NCBI GenBank assembly: GCA_036676415.1
Contig: JAKFCX010000025.1
Location: 1-64,000, forward strand
Origin: JAEZDC01 sp036676415
GTDB taxonomy: Bacteria; Bacteroidota; Bacteroidia; Chitinophagales; Chitinophagaceae
Direction: 5' to 3'
Length of the DNA stretch: 64,000 bases
Positions 57,301 through 64,000 of the stretch are shown here, piece after piece. The notes beneath the pieces are model-generated. The model was not told the DNA's origin, did no database searches, and was given only the letters and a program-made list of their open reading frames with translations. Numbering within the stretch: the stretch's first letter is position 1; the number at the start of each line of letters is the position of its first letter. The translations under genes were made by a program, and so were the position numbers.

Positions 57301-57566
57301 GATTTTCCATCAGCAGAAATTGTTTGAGGTCTGTAACCTGTATAACTGAATACAAGGTTTACATTTCCGGAAGGTGCCGTTACAGCGATAGAAAAATTTC
57401 CTCTGGAATCAGTTTGGGTGCCTTTCCTAGTATCCTTCACCATCACACTCACACCTTGTAAGGCTCCGGAAGAATCACCAACATATCCTTTTACCTGGAT
57501 AGTCTGTGCAATAGCACCAACAGAAAACGTTGCAATTAACAGCAACAGGCAGGTCAGTCTTTTCAT
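54333..57566 (-). CDS. SusC/RagA TonB-dependent transporter (pectin PUL)
   Basis: A 1077-residue transporter: signal peptide, carboxypeptidase-regulatory-like domain (about 22-100), plug (about 110-230) and barrel ending in a phenylalanine. It has no STN domain, so it cannot be controlled by a FecR route. Its start is 233 bases from the divergent LacI-type regulator, and operator-like sites and a candidate promoter lie in between. It imports pectin oligosaccharides with the SusD encoded next. Confidence 0.95.
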   Translation of the reverse strand: MKRLTCLLLLIATFSVGAIAQTIQVKGYVGDSSGALQGVSVMVKDTRKGTQTDSRGNFSIAVTAPSGNVNLVFSYTGYRPQTISADGKSTLNVILERDVAQIEDVVVIGYQTVRRRDLLASVSSVGAKELKDVPINSAAEALNGRLAGVTATTSEGSPDAEVRVRVRGGMSITGDNSPLYIVDGVQVENALSVISPQDIQTIDVLKDAAATAIYGARGGNGVIVITTKSGRPGKLRVNYNGFVGVKSLPKTLGVLSPYDFVIYQSERSRGSNTDSTNFLDNFGTTWDTLANYKNMPAVNWQDEVLGRTGITQTHNLTANGGTNKLTYNFGYTYNDDKAIVINSSYKRHLLNLKGDYKVTKNLKVGAGARYTLQNVFGAGVSDDKGSAYNRLRNTVKYRPFLSDGQDLDDPDPNADPNVGNGLTLVNPLQLADNEYRRKTTEAFNITAHASYTIVKNLVFKSTFGYDEQKLTDRQFSDSLTPYSTIQGAKKPIVRLDTTERKTITNSNVLTYSVKGWKKAHDFDFLVGQETYDFRSTSQASLYRDFPNKINHTDAFNNTSQGTPFAGYPRLGKTRYTNVSFFNRISYAYKGKYYLSFNIRADGASKFGEGNKWGYFPAGSIAWRVKKEKFMDDVDFITDLKFRAGFGTVGNNRIDDYQFLTTFRNDGTYYYGFNGSPVNAYFSSGLVNSNLKWESTVNKNLGVDISLFRGRVDLSVDVYDNQSKDLLIHVPIAGTYGYSSQFQNVGKTSNKGIEVQLNTTIIRNTAKNFTWTAGFNISTNKNKVEGLGVNQKSFFPAASWGVSGQPTDYIVRIGDPVGSMWGLVTDGFYGVNDFNYNTATGVYTLKSGVVNNTAIIGVVQPGSIRFKDLNNDGVVDLNNDRTIIGDPTPDFTGGLNQQFTYKQWDASIFVNFSYGADIYNANRIEFTNGYTNNSNMLSEMNDRWRVVTPTGATAQWVNGTTVYGIPPDQLAALNSNATIWQPIRGSGAFYPHSWAIEDGSFLRINNVTLGYSLPVKNLTRLGMSRLRLYATVNNLAVITNYTGYDPEVSVRRSALTPNLDYSAYPKSRSFIFGVNVSF

Positions 57567-57607
57567 ACAACAAGCAATTAATTCGATTTCGATGTTGAAA
57601 TCACTAG

Positions 57608-57636
57608 CAAACTACATAAGTCTGGCCTGCTGCAAA
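57608..57636 (-). promoter_or_regulatory. Candidate promoter of the pectin susC, with an overlapping operator half-site
   Basis: On the minus strand a TTTG (57633-57636) lies 18 bases before TAGTTTG (57608-57614), which resembles the Bacteroidota -33 and -7 elements, though the -7 box is one base short. The TTTG is part of an operator-like half-site (TGCAAACGCT at 57631-57640 on the plus strand), so a repressor bound here would block the polymerase. Confidence 0.45.
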
Positions 57637-57657
57637 CGCTAAATCAGCGTTTTTTTT

Positions 57658-57673
57658 ACGCAAACGTTACCAT
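57658..57673. promoter_or_regulatory. Operator-like site upstream of the pectin susC
   Basis: ACGCAAACGTTACCAT is among the closest matches to the consensus of the pectin sites. It lies between susC and the LacI-family gene and could serve either or both. Confidence 0.72.
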
Positions 57674-57799
57674 TCTCTATAAATCATTCCCTGGGCTGAT
57701 CGCTGTCAATAAAAAGGAGATAACGATCTCTTTTATAGCCACATGAGTATGTGTAAATTATTTTCTCTAATTTGATTGCCTAAAGGGAAGTTTGCCAGA

Positions 57800-58831
57800 A
57801 TGAAATTTGAAGCAGTTACTATTAAAGATATTGCGAAAGCATTGGGATTATCGACCTCAACGGTATCCAGGGCTTTGAGAGATAGCTATGAGATCAGCCC
57901 GGAAACAAAGAAACTTGTGCTCGAATGTGCAGAAAAACTGAACTACCGGCCCAACCCAATTGCACTAAGTTTAAAAGAAAGAAAAACACGTTCTATCGGT
58001 GTGATCGTTTGCGAAATTGCTAACAGTTTTTTTTCACAGATCATCAATGGCATTGAATCACTGGCTTATGACCGAGGCTATAATGTAATTATATCCCAGA
58101 GTCATGAGTCTTACGAAAGAGAGATACTCGATCTCCAGTATCTATCATCACGAGGTGTAGACGGTATTTTAATTTCTGTTTCTACAGAAACATCCGATTA
58201 TGAACATATCAAAAACCTGCATCAGAAGGGATTACCTATCGTTCTGTTCGATAGAATTGCACCAGGTATTGATACTCACACCATCATTGTAGATAATTTT
58301 AAAGGTACTTACGAAGCAACCGAACATCTTATTCATAATGGGTATTCAAAGATCGCAGCGATCAGTAATTCCGAATTCTTATCTATCAGCTCTGAACGAC
58401 TGGCTGGTTACAAAGAAGCATTGAACTCAAATGGCATCAAGATCAATAATGATTATATAAAACATTGCTTTTATGGTGGAATGGTTTTTTCAGAAGTGGA
58501 AGAAGCCATCAACCAATTACTAACATTGAAGGATCCTCCTGAAGCAATTGTTACACTCAGCGATAAACTGACAATAGGTTCATTGAAAACAATCAAGAGA
58601 AGGGGATTGAAAATTCCTGCAGACATTGCTTTGGTTGGATTTTCAAATTCTGACCTTACCGAATTAACCGATCCACCTTTAACAGTTGTTCGTCAGCCGG
58701 CCCTTGAAATGGGGAAAGCAGCTACAGAATTGTTACTTCAACTAATAGAAAGTAAAAGGCCAATTACCGAGTTTGAAAAGAGAATACTGAGTCCTGAGTT
58801 TATTATCATGGAATCAGGAAAGAGAAGATGA
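57800..58831 (+). CDS. LacI family transcriptional regulator
   Basis: A LacI/GalR-type regulator with an N-terminal helix-turn-helix (VTIKDIAKALGLSTSTVSRAL) and a periplasmic-binding-protein-like sensor domain. The open frame reaches a TTG at 57776, but the ATG at 57800 gives the usual short lead before the VTIKDIA motif, so I use it (343 residues). It is divergent from the pectin susC. Operators of this family contain a central CG in a palindrome, as seen in the shared sites, so it probably controls the pectin regulon. Its ligand is not known; a pectin-derived sugar or acid such as KDG or galacturonate is plausible. Confidence 0.9.
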   Translation: MKFEAVTIKDIAKALGLSTSTVSRALRDSYEISPETKKLVLECAEKLNYRPNPIALSLKERKTRSIGVIVCEIANSFFSQIINGIESLAYDRGYNVIISQSHESYEREILDLQYLSSRGVDGILISVSTETSDYEHIKNLHQKGLPIVLFDRIAPGIDTHTIIVDNFKGTYEATEHLIHNGYSKIAAISNSEFLSISSERLAGYKEALNSNGIKINNDYIKHCFYGGMVFSEVEEAINQLLTLKDPPEAIVTLSDKLTIGSLKTIKRRGLKIPADIALVGFSNSDLTELTDPPLTVVRQPALEMGKAATELLLQLIESKRPITEFEKRILSPEFIIMESGKRR

Positions 58832-58834
58832 TCA

Positions 58835-59278
58835 TTAATTTGGTAAAGCAACAGCCTGTCTACCCATCAATCGCCAATTACCTTTTTGTTTTACCCACAC
58901 AAGCATCATAGCAAAGTTCAATGGAACAGTTGCACCATCCTGTTTAACCTCTTTTGCTTTAAATGAATGTCGAACTATTGCTGTTTTTTTATGAAGCGTA
59001 ACTTTAATATTAGAAACAGAAGTATCTGTATACTTTGATGTATTATTTACGATTCCACGAATCGCTTCTGACCTTGTTTCAATCTTTCCTTTAGAATGAC
59101 CATAGGTTAATTTATGGGCGAATAATTTCTCCAGTGATAAACTGTCTTTGTTTCCAAAAACAGTATGACTCAACAAATATGTATTTGCAAGAAGTTGTTT
59201 TTCATCTTTGCCCTGAGCAATGCAGGCCACATTAAACACGAGCAGGAGTAAGGTTATCAGCTTTTTCATATCATTCAT
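58835..59278 (-). CDS. Secreted SnoaL-like/NTF2-like protein (DUF4440 type)
   Basis: A 147-residue protein with a signal peptide (about 1-21) and a small NTF2-like alpha+beta fold (a conserved GHSKG near residue 61 and a terminal VWVKQKGNWRLMGRQAV). Such domains bind or transform small molecules, but no catalytic pattern is clear. The ATG at 59269 is an alternative start. It is convergent with the LacI gene and divergent from PL9. Link to pectin is by position only. Confidence 0.75.
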   Translation of the reverse strand: MNDMKKLITLLLLVFNVACIAQGKDEKQLLANTYLLSHTVFGNKDSLSLEKLFAHKLTYGHSKGKIETRSEAIRGIVNNTSKYTDTSVSNIKVTLHKKTAIVRHSFKAKEVKQDGATVPLNFAMMLVWVKQKGNWRLMGRQAVALPN

Positions 59279-59326
59279 AATAATAGACTAAGTTATAATT
59301 AAGCAGCATGCAAGAGCAGCTGTTAA

Positions 59327-59342
59327 GTGCAAACGATTGCAT
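59327..59342. promoter_or_regulatory. Operator-like site upstream of PL9
   Basis: GTGCAAACGATTGCAT contains TGCAAACGATTGCA, the most symmetric single site of the set. It ends 57 bases before the PL9 start and could also serve the divergent NTF2-like gene. Confidence 0.7.
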
Positions 59343-59399
59343 AAAAGAAGTTAGCCCATTAACATTTTCAGGAAGGAATTATGCAGAAATTGGGTCGTT

Positions 59400-61187
59400 A
59401 TGAAAAAACTTGCCATCCTGCTAATCGCAGTAGTTTTTAGCTGTATGAATATTAAATCATTTGCAGCAACGTATTATGTATCGTATACTACCGGAATCGA
59501 TACATATACCGGAACCAGCCTTGCAACACCTTTTAAAACCATCACCAAGGCTGTATCAGTTGCTGTTGCAGGAGATATTATTTACCTGAGAGGTGAACAA
59601 CATCTATACAATACAAGGATCAATATCTCAAAAAGTGGAACAGCAACGAACAAGTTTTATCTACTTGCCTATCCTGGTGATGCAACAAGACCTATATTGA
59701 ATTTTTCTGCAATGGCCATCAGTTCATCGAACAGGGGTATTGACTTATCAGGGAATTATTGGGTATTCAAAGGATTTGATATTTACAAAGCTGGAGATAA
59801 TGGAATGCATGTAAATGGATCATTCAACATCATTGAATTCTGTGCTTTTTATGAGAATGCAGATACGGGTCTTCAATTTGACAATGGGGCAGCTAACAAC
59901 CAGGTGATCAACTGTGACTCGTATTATAACATCGATCCTGCAGAAGGCAATGCTGATGGGTTTGCTGTTAAATTAAATGTAGGCACTGGTAACAGCTTTA
60001 AAGGCTGCAGGGCCTGGCAGAATTCAGATGATGGTTGGGATGGACTTTTAACTGCAGGGTTTGGACAAAACCCGAGTACCACTTATGATAGTTGCTGGGC
60101 TTTTCTTAATGGCTACAGGAAAGATATGACAGCATCTCTTGGTAATGGCAATGGCTTAAAAATGGGGGGAAACCAGGAACAACATGATGTGATTTTAAGA
60201 AATTGTCTTGCGGTATACAACAGGTCGAAAGGGTTTGATCAGAATAACAATATCGGATCGATGATCCTTTATAATTGTACCGGTTACAAAAACGGGAGAA
60301 ATTTTGGAATGGCAAATTATGATCCTGCTACAGGAAAGGAAATGACGATTAAAAATTCTATTTCTTATCTCGGGATTAACGGGGATCAGTTTAGAACGGT
60401 AGCTGTAAGGAGCAATAACAGCTGGCAGTCTCCTTTCACCGTTGACAATTCTGATTTTGTAAGTTTAGACACTTCTGTGCTTCGTGCTCCAAGAAATGCT
60501 GATGGCAGTTTACCGGATATCAACTTCATGAAACTTGCACAAGCCAGTGACCTGATAGATGGAGGAACAAATGTTGGTCTGCCTTATAATGGAGCAGCTC
60601 CAGATCTTGGTTATAAAGAAAGTAATTATCCCTTGCCGGTAGACCTGATATTTTTTGGAGGCACAATAAAAAATAATTCAGTTGAACTTAACTGGAAAAC
60701 GGCTACCGAAACGAATAATGCAGGCTGGGAAATAGAAAAGTGTTTACAGGATGCAGCATGGCAAAAGATATCATTTGTTGCCGGCAAAGAAAACAGTAAT
60801 AGTATTACGAATTATAAATACACTGATAAACTCAATCAGGCTTCGCCGGTCTTTTACCGGTTGAAACAAATAGATAAAGATGGAAATTACAGGTACAGTA
60901 AAATCATTGTTATTCGTTTTACGGAATCTAAGCAGGAATTAATGCTCTATCCTAATCCTTCCAACAATAACACAACAGCGAAACTGGTCGTTTCATCTGA
61001 TGCTAATGTGCAGTTACTGGTATATTCCGTTAGCGGACAATTTTTAAAGTCTGCATTGAACACAAACCTGCAGAAAGGTCAACACTTTGTTACGGTTAAT
61101 ACGTCTGATCTAAAGCCAGGTAGTTATTATATCAAACTGATCGTAGGAAACAATGTTTACAGTAAAGGTTTTACCAGAATCAATTAA
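59400..61187 (+). CDS. Pectate lyase, PL9 family, with T9SS sorting domain
   Basis: A 595-residue extracellular right-handed beta-helix lyase. Asp186 (NADG), Asp210, Asp211 and Asp214 (SDDGWD) match the spacing of the calcium ligands known in PL9, and Lys254 in NGNGLKMGG matches the catalytic lysine. A fibronectin-III-like domain (about 415-505) and a T9SS tail (LYPNPSNN) follow. It cuts homogalacturonan by beta-elimination outside the cell. It stands alone on the plus strand, six bases from the convergent M28 gene. Confidence 0.9.
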   Translation: MKKLAILLIAVVFSCMNIKSFAATYYVSYTTGIDTYTGTSLATPFKTITKAVSVAVAGDIIYLRGEQHLYNTRINISKSGTATNKFYLLAYPGDATRPILNFSAMAISSSNRGIDLSGNYWVFKGFDIYKAGDNGMHVNGSFNIIEFCAFYENADTGLQFDNGAANNQVINCDSYYNIDPAEGNADGFAVKLNVGTGNSFKGCRAWQNSDDGWDGLLTAGFGQNPSTTYDSCWAFLNGYRKDMTASLGNGNGLKMGGNQEQHDVILRNCLAVYNRSKGFDQNNNIGSMILYNCTGYKNGRNFGMANYDPATGKEMTIKNSISYLGINGDQFRTVAVRSNNSWQSPFTVDNSDFVSLDTSVLRAPRNADGSLPDINFMKLAQASDLIDGGTNVGLPYNGAAPDLGYKESNYPLPVDLIFFGGTIKNNSVELNWKTATETNNAGWEIEKCLQDAAWQKISFVAGKENSNSITNYKYTDKLNQASPVFYRLKQIDKDGNYRYSKIIVIRFTESKQELMLYPNPSNNNTTAKLVVSSDANVQLLVYSVSGQFLKSALNTNLQKGQHFVTVNTSDLKPGSYYIKLIVGNNVYSKGFTRIN

Positions 61188-61193
61188 AGTGAT

Positions 61194-62492
61194 CTAAAGT
61201 TGTTTTACTCTTGTTGGTGTTTCACTTCCATTTACTATTCCCTTTGAACTTAAAGCAATGGCCCTGATAATTGCAGCCATATTGTTCATATCAAGTGTTC
61301 CGATCTCATCATCCTGGGAGTGATAAAATTTCTCTTTATCCATTTTTGCAGTTGAGATGGTATGTGCAGGAACACCCAGTGCAGCGAGTGTAGCATTATC
61401 TGAACGATAAAAAAGATTCTGATCAGGATATGGATCCGGATGAAAGGTAAAACCTGTTGCTGCAAGATTCTTTTGCAGTATTGTTCCCATATCTGTTTTA
61501 TCAAAACCGGTAATATAAGCTGAGTTCTTACCCCAATTACTTTCGGTGCCGATCATTTCAATATTAAACATTGCCATCACCTTAGCAGGATCGAGTTGAT
61601 TTGAAAAATACTGTGAACCAAAACCTCCTGATTCTTCGGCGGTGAATGCAACAAACAACAATGTTCTTTCATTATTGTTTAGTGCTTTAAAGTATTTAGC
61701 CAGCATCATCACTGCAGTTGTACCTGCAGCATCATCATTTGCACCATTGTATATCGAATCTCCTTCAGCAGTTGGCTTTCCAATTCCAAGATGATCGTAA
61801 TGAGCAGAAAAGATCACGTATTCATCTTTCTTTGATTTACCAGGCAGCATACCAATAACATTGGCCAACTTTAGTTCTGAAATGTTATGTCGTGATGTGA
61901 TTGAGTAAGTTGCTGGATCACTGGCATATAAAACAAAAGCCTGCGACACCTCTGATCTAAATGACGGTCTCCTGAATCCTGAAAGTCTTGCAAAGTTTTT
62001 GCGGTGAGCAGTATCAACAATAATAACAAGGTTTTTGCTGCTGCCTACATACTTTCTTGCTTCCTGGAAAAGATTCTGCTTTGCACCGATGTAAACTTTT
62101 TCATACCCTGATTGATCAGTGATAGAAACTCCTGGCCGCTGGGTGATTACTATCACATCATTCTCGTTAACCCGGTTGCCGTTGACAACTGCTGCAGTAA
62201 ACAAATGTCTCGGTTGAAACATCGTGAACTCCTGCCGATAGTTTATAACTCCTGGTAACTGTTGCAATCCAGTAGCCCGATATTCTGAAGCAATAAAAAT
62301 TGCAGCTTTATCTATACCCGGTGTTCCTGCTTTTCTGCCCTGCATATCATCAGCTGACAGAACACTCTCTATCCTTTCTACTTCAGCAGCGTTGATAATT
62401 GCATCTATACCGGAAGCTGAAATTTTTCCGGCTGGTCTTGTACATGAAAAAATGAATGTTGTTATAGAAACTACCAGGATAACTTTTCTCAT
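61194..62492 (-). CDS. M28 family zinc aminopeptidase lipoprotein
   Basis: A 432-residue lipoprotein (Cys17). The M28 catalytic domain includes HYDHLG, NGANDDAAG, FTAEESGGFGS and a distal NIEMIG segment, supplying the usual zinc ligands. It probably trims peptides in the periplasm or at the outer membrane. A PUL role is not evident. Confidence 0.9.
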   Translation of the reverse strand: MRKVILVVSITTFIFSCTRPAGKISASGIDAIINAAEVERIESVLSADDMQGRKAGTPGIDKAAIFIASEYRATGLQQLPGVINYRQEFTMFQPRHLFTAAVVNGNRVNENDVIVITQRPGVSITDQSGYEKVYIGAKQNLFQEARKYVGSSKNLVIIVDTAHRKNFARLSGFRRPSFRSEVSQAFVLYASDPATYSITSRHNISELKLANVIGMLPGKSKKDEYVIFSAHYDHLGIGKPTAEGDSIYNGANDDAAGTTAVMMLAKYFKALNNNERTLLFVAFTAEESGGFGSQYFSNQLDPAKVMAMFNIEMIGTESNWGKNSAYITGFDKTDMGTILQKNLAATGFTFHPDPYPDQNLFYRSDNATLAALGVPAHTISTAKMDKEKFYHSQDDEIGTLDMNNMAAIIRAIALSSKGIVNGSETPTRVKQL

Positions 62493-62518
62493 AGTATGTT
62501 GTAGACTTTATAAATTAA

Positions 62519-62542
62519 TGAGGCTGCTTTTTAGCAACCTCA
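62519..62542 (-). terminator. Hairpin after the LytTR regulator gene
   Basis: TGAGGCTGC (62519-62527) and GCAACCTCA (62534-62542) form a 9-base stem with one mismatch. The minus-strand tail is only modestly T-rich, so it may be a weak terminator. Confidence 0.55.
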
Positions 62543-62566
62543 TCATCAATTTTGTTGTGTATAATA

Positions 62567-63301
62567 TTACAAACTCATCATTTCTTTAAACTTCACTGTC
62601 TGCCTCCTGCTCACTTCGATCTTCTCTCCTCCTTTTAATTCAACTAATAACCCACCGTTGAAGTAAGGTTCAATTCTTTCGATCCATCTCAAATTAATAA
62701 TATGCTTACGATTTGCACGGAAAAACATTTTCTCGTCGAGTCTTTCTTCCAATGCATTCAGCGATTTTAATATTAATGGCTTATGGGTGCTGAAAAAAAC
62801 CTTTGCATAATTGCCTACACTTTCAAATAATCTTATTTCGCTCAGCTTCACAAACCAGCATCTTTCACCATCCTTTACAAACACCTGGTCATTCTCGGTC
62901 AGCGGACCTCTATTGAATATGCCATTCTCATTTGCTCTTTCACGACTGATCTCGTAATTCAATTTTTGTATGGCATCACTCAAACGCTTTGGTTCAACAG
63001 GTTTCAAAAGGTAGTCAAAAGCATTTACCTCAAAAGCTTTTAAGGCATACTCATCATATGCTGTAGTGAAGATCACTCGTGGAGCTCGTTCTACTTCCTG
63101 TAACAGGTCAAACCCTGTTTTTCCCGGCATTTGAATATCGAGAAATATCAGGTCAGGACTAAGCATATCAATTTTTTCTACTCCTTCATCAACATTGGTA
63201 GCCTCATCAATAATTTCAATATCAGGAAACTCCGACAATAATTTGCGAAGTTCATTTCTGGCTAAACGTTCGTCATCAATAATGAGGGTCTTAATTGGCA
63301 T
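62567..63301 (-). CDS. LytTR-type DNA-binding response regulator
   Basis: A 244-residue regulator with a receiver domain (phosphoacceptor Asp55, plus Asp9-Asp10) and a LytTR DNA-binding domain (about 140-242). It follows its sensor kinase by 30 bases and forms a two-component system with it. The signal and targets are unknown. LytTR systems of this type are common in Bacteroidota and need not be linked to the PULs. Confidence 0.93.
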   Translation of the reverse strand: MPIKTLIIDDERLARNELRKLLSEFPDIEIIDEATNVDEGVEKIDMLSPDLIFLDIQMPGKTGFDLLQEVERAPRVIFTTAYDEYALKAFEVNAFDYLLKPVEPKRLSDAIQKLNYEISRERANENGIFNRGPLTENDQVFVKDGERCWFVKLSEIRLFESVGNYAKVFFSTHKPLILKSLNALEERLDEKMFFRANRKHIINLRWIERIEPYFNGGLLVELKGGEKIEVSRRQTVKFKEMMSL

Positions 63302-63331
63302 AATAAAAAATTATACGATAAAATGAAAGGG

Positions 63332-64000
63332 TTATATATGTTCTACCGGCATCAATACTTTTGCTTCTACAAGGTTTCCGTTTTTATCACTGATCTGAAA
63401 ACTTGCTTTGGATCCATACAATAATTTCAACCTGTTTTGTGTACTTGCAAGGCCAAATCCATCGTGGTTGTACGAACCATTTAACTTACCTGTATTCTGA
63501 ACGATCAATTCATGGTGATCATCCCTGAAATCAGATATGATTCTTATAGAGCCTCCATCAACCTGTTTGCTAATGCCATGTTTGATAGCATTTTCTACAA
63601 GGGTTTGCAACATCATCGGAGGTACCGGCTGATCCAGTGTGTCTTCATCTATCTGGTATTCTACTCTTAACCTGTCTTCAAAACGAATATGTTCCAGCGC
63701 TAAATAATCCTTTACAATATTTAACTCTCGTTCTAATGAGGTTGTTTCTGCCTTTTCAGCTTGCATACTACTCCTTAAAATATTGCTTAATTCCGTGATG
63801 GCCGTTCTTGCTCTTCCGGGATTTTCATCAACCAAAGCCCTGATACTATTTAATGCATTAAAGATAAAATGAGGATTGATATGAGCCTTGATGGTTTTTA
63901 ATTCAAGTTCTTTTACCATGCTTTCCAATCTAATTTTATCTAACTGCTCCTGCCTGCTTTTTAAAACAAAATGATAAGCAAAGTAGATCAGGTTCCAAAT
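63332..64000 (-). CDS. Sensor histidine kinase, LytS-like (5' end outside window)
   Basis: The frame continues unbroken to the window edge, so the N-terminal sensor part is missing. The visible region has the phosphoacceptor His in INPHFIFNALNSI, the N box (LVENAIKHG) and the G-rich ATP-binding region (GFGLASTQNRL). A short hydrophobic segment before a charged linker suggests that a membrane domain precedes it. It phosphorylates the LytTR regulator encoded next. Confidence 0.92.
   Translation of the reverse strand: MWNLIYFAYHFVLKSRQEQLDKIRLESMVKELELKTIKAHINPHFIFNALNSIRALVDENPGRARTAITELSNILRSSMQAEKAETTSLERELNIVKDYLALEHIRFEDRLRVEYQIDEDTLDQPVPPMMLQTLVENAIKHGISKQVDGGSIRIISDFRDDHHELIVQNTGKLNGSYNHDGFGLASTQNRLKLLYGSKASFQISDKNGNLVEAKVLMPVEHI

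Overview
The window looks like a chromosomal segment of a Bacteroidota bacterium, most likely Chitinophagaceae or a close relative (inference). The reasons are two SusC/SusD pairs, lipoproteins with Cys-Lys-Lys starts, several secreted enzymes with type IX secretion (T9SS) C-terminal sorting domains, an ECF sigma/FecR pair with a STN-bearing SusC, a LytTR two-component system, and moderate to low GC content. It is a carbohydrate-degradation region with two polysaccharide utilization loci (PULs) side by side.

Region 1 (1-3817, minus): the 5' part of a very large secreted lectin/adhesin-like protein with an L-type lectin domain, SprB/Ig-like repeats, HYR domains and a C-type lectin domain that sits inside a HYR domain. 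A strong terminator at 4314-4342 separates it from region 2.

Region 2 (4379-21350, minus): a beta-glucan PUL. In order of transcription it encodes an ECF sigma factor, FecR anti-sigma, SusC with STN domain, SusD, a LamG surface lipoprotein, GH30, two GH144 enzymes, a GH43-like enzyme with a discoidin domain, an SGNH esterase and a GH3 beta-glucosidase. GH144 (beta-1,2-glucan) and GH30 (often beta-1,6-glucan) suggest a beta-1,2 and/or beta-1,6 glucan, perhaps substituted. A GNAT acetyltransferase (21499-22179) follows as a spacer.

Region 3 (22279-61187): a complete pectin system. Outer-membrane uptake is by SusC/SusD (52455-57566). Pectin is cut by PL1 (two), PL9, GH28, GH105, CE8 (three), CE12 and GH43 enzymes. 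Monomers enter by an ExuT-type transporter. Galacturonate is converted by UxaC, UxaB and UxaA, and the unsaturated uronate product by KduI and KduD; both routes meet at KDG, which KdgK and the KDPG aldolase complete. A LacI-family regulator (57800-58831) is the likely master regulator. A shared operator-like sequence, roughly ACGCAAWCGWTWCC, lies upstream of every pectin transcription unit I can define, seven intergenic regions in all, and nothing like it is seen upstream of the beta-glucan PUL. A family of short intergenic repeats is scattered mainly in this region.

Region 4 (61194-64000, minus): an M28 family peptidase, a LytTR response regulator and the 3' part of its sensor histidine kinase, which runs off the window. 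No rRNA, tRNA, CRISPR array, transposase or phage gene was seen.
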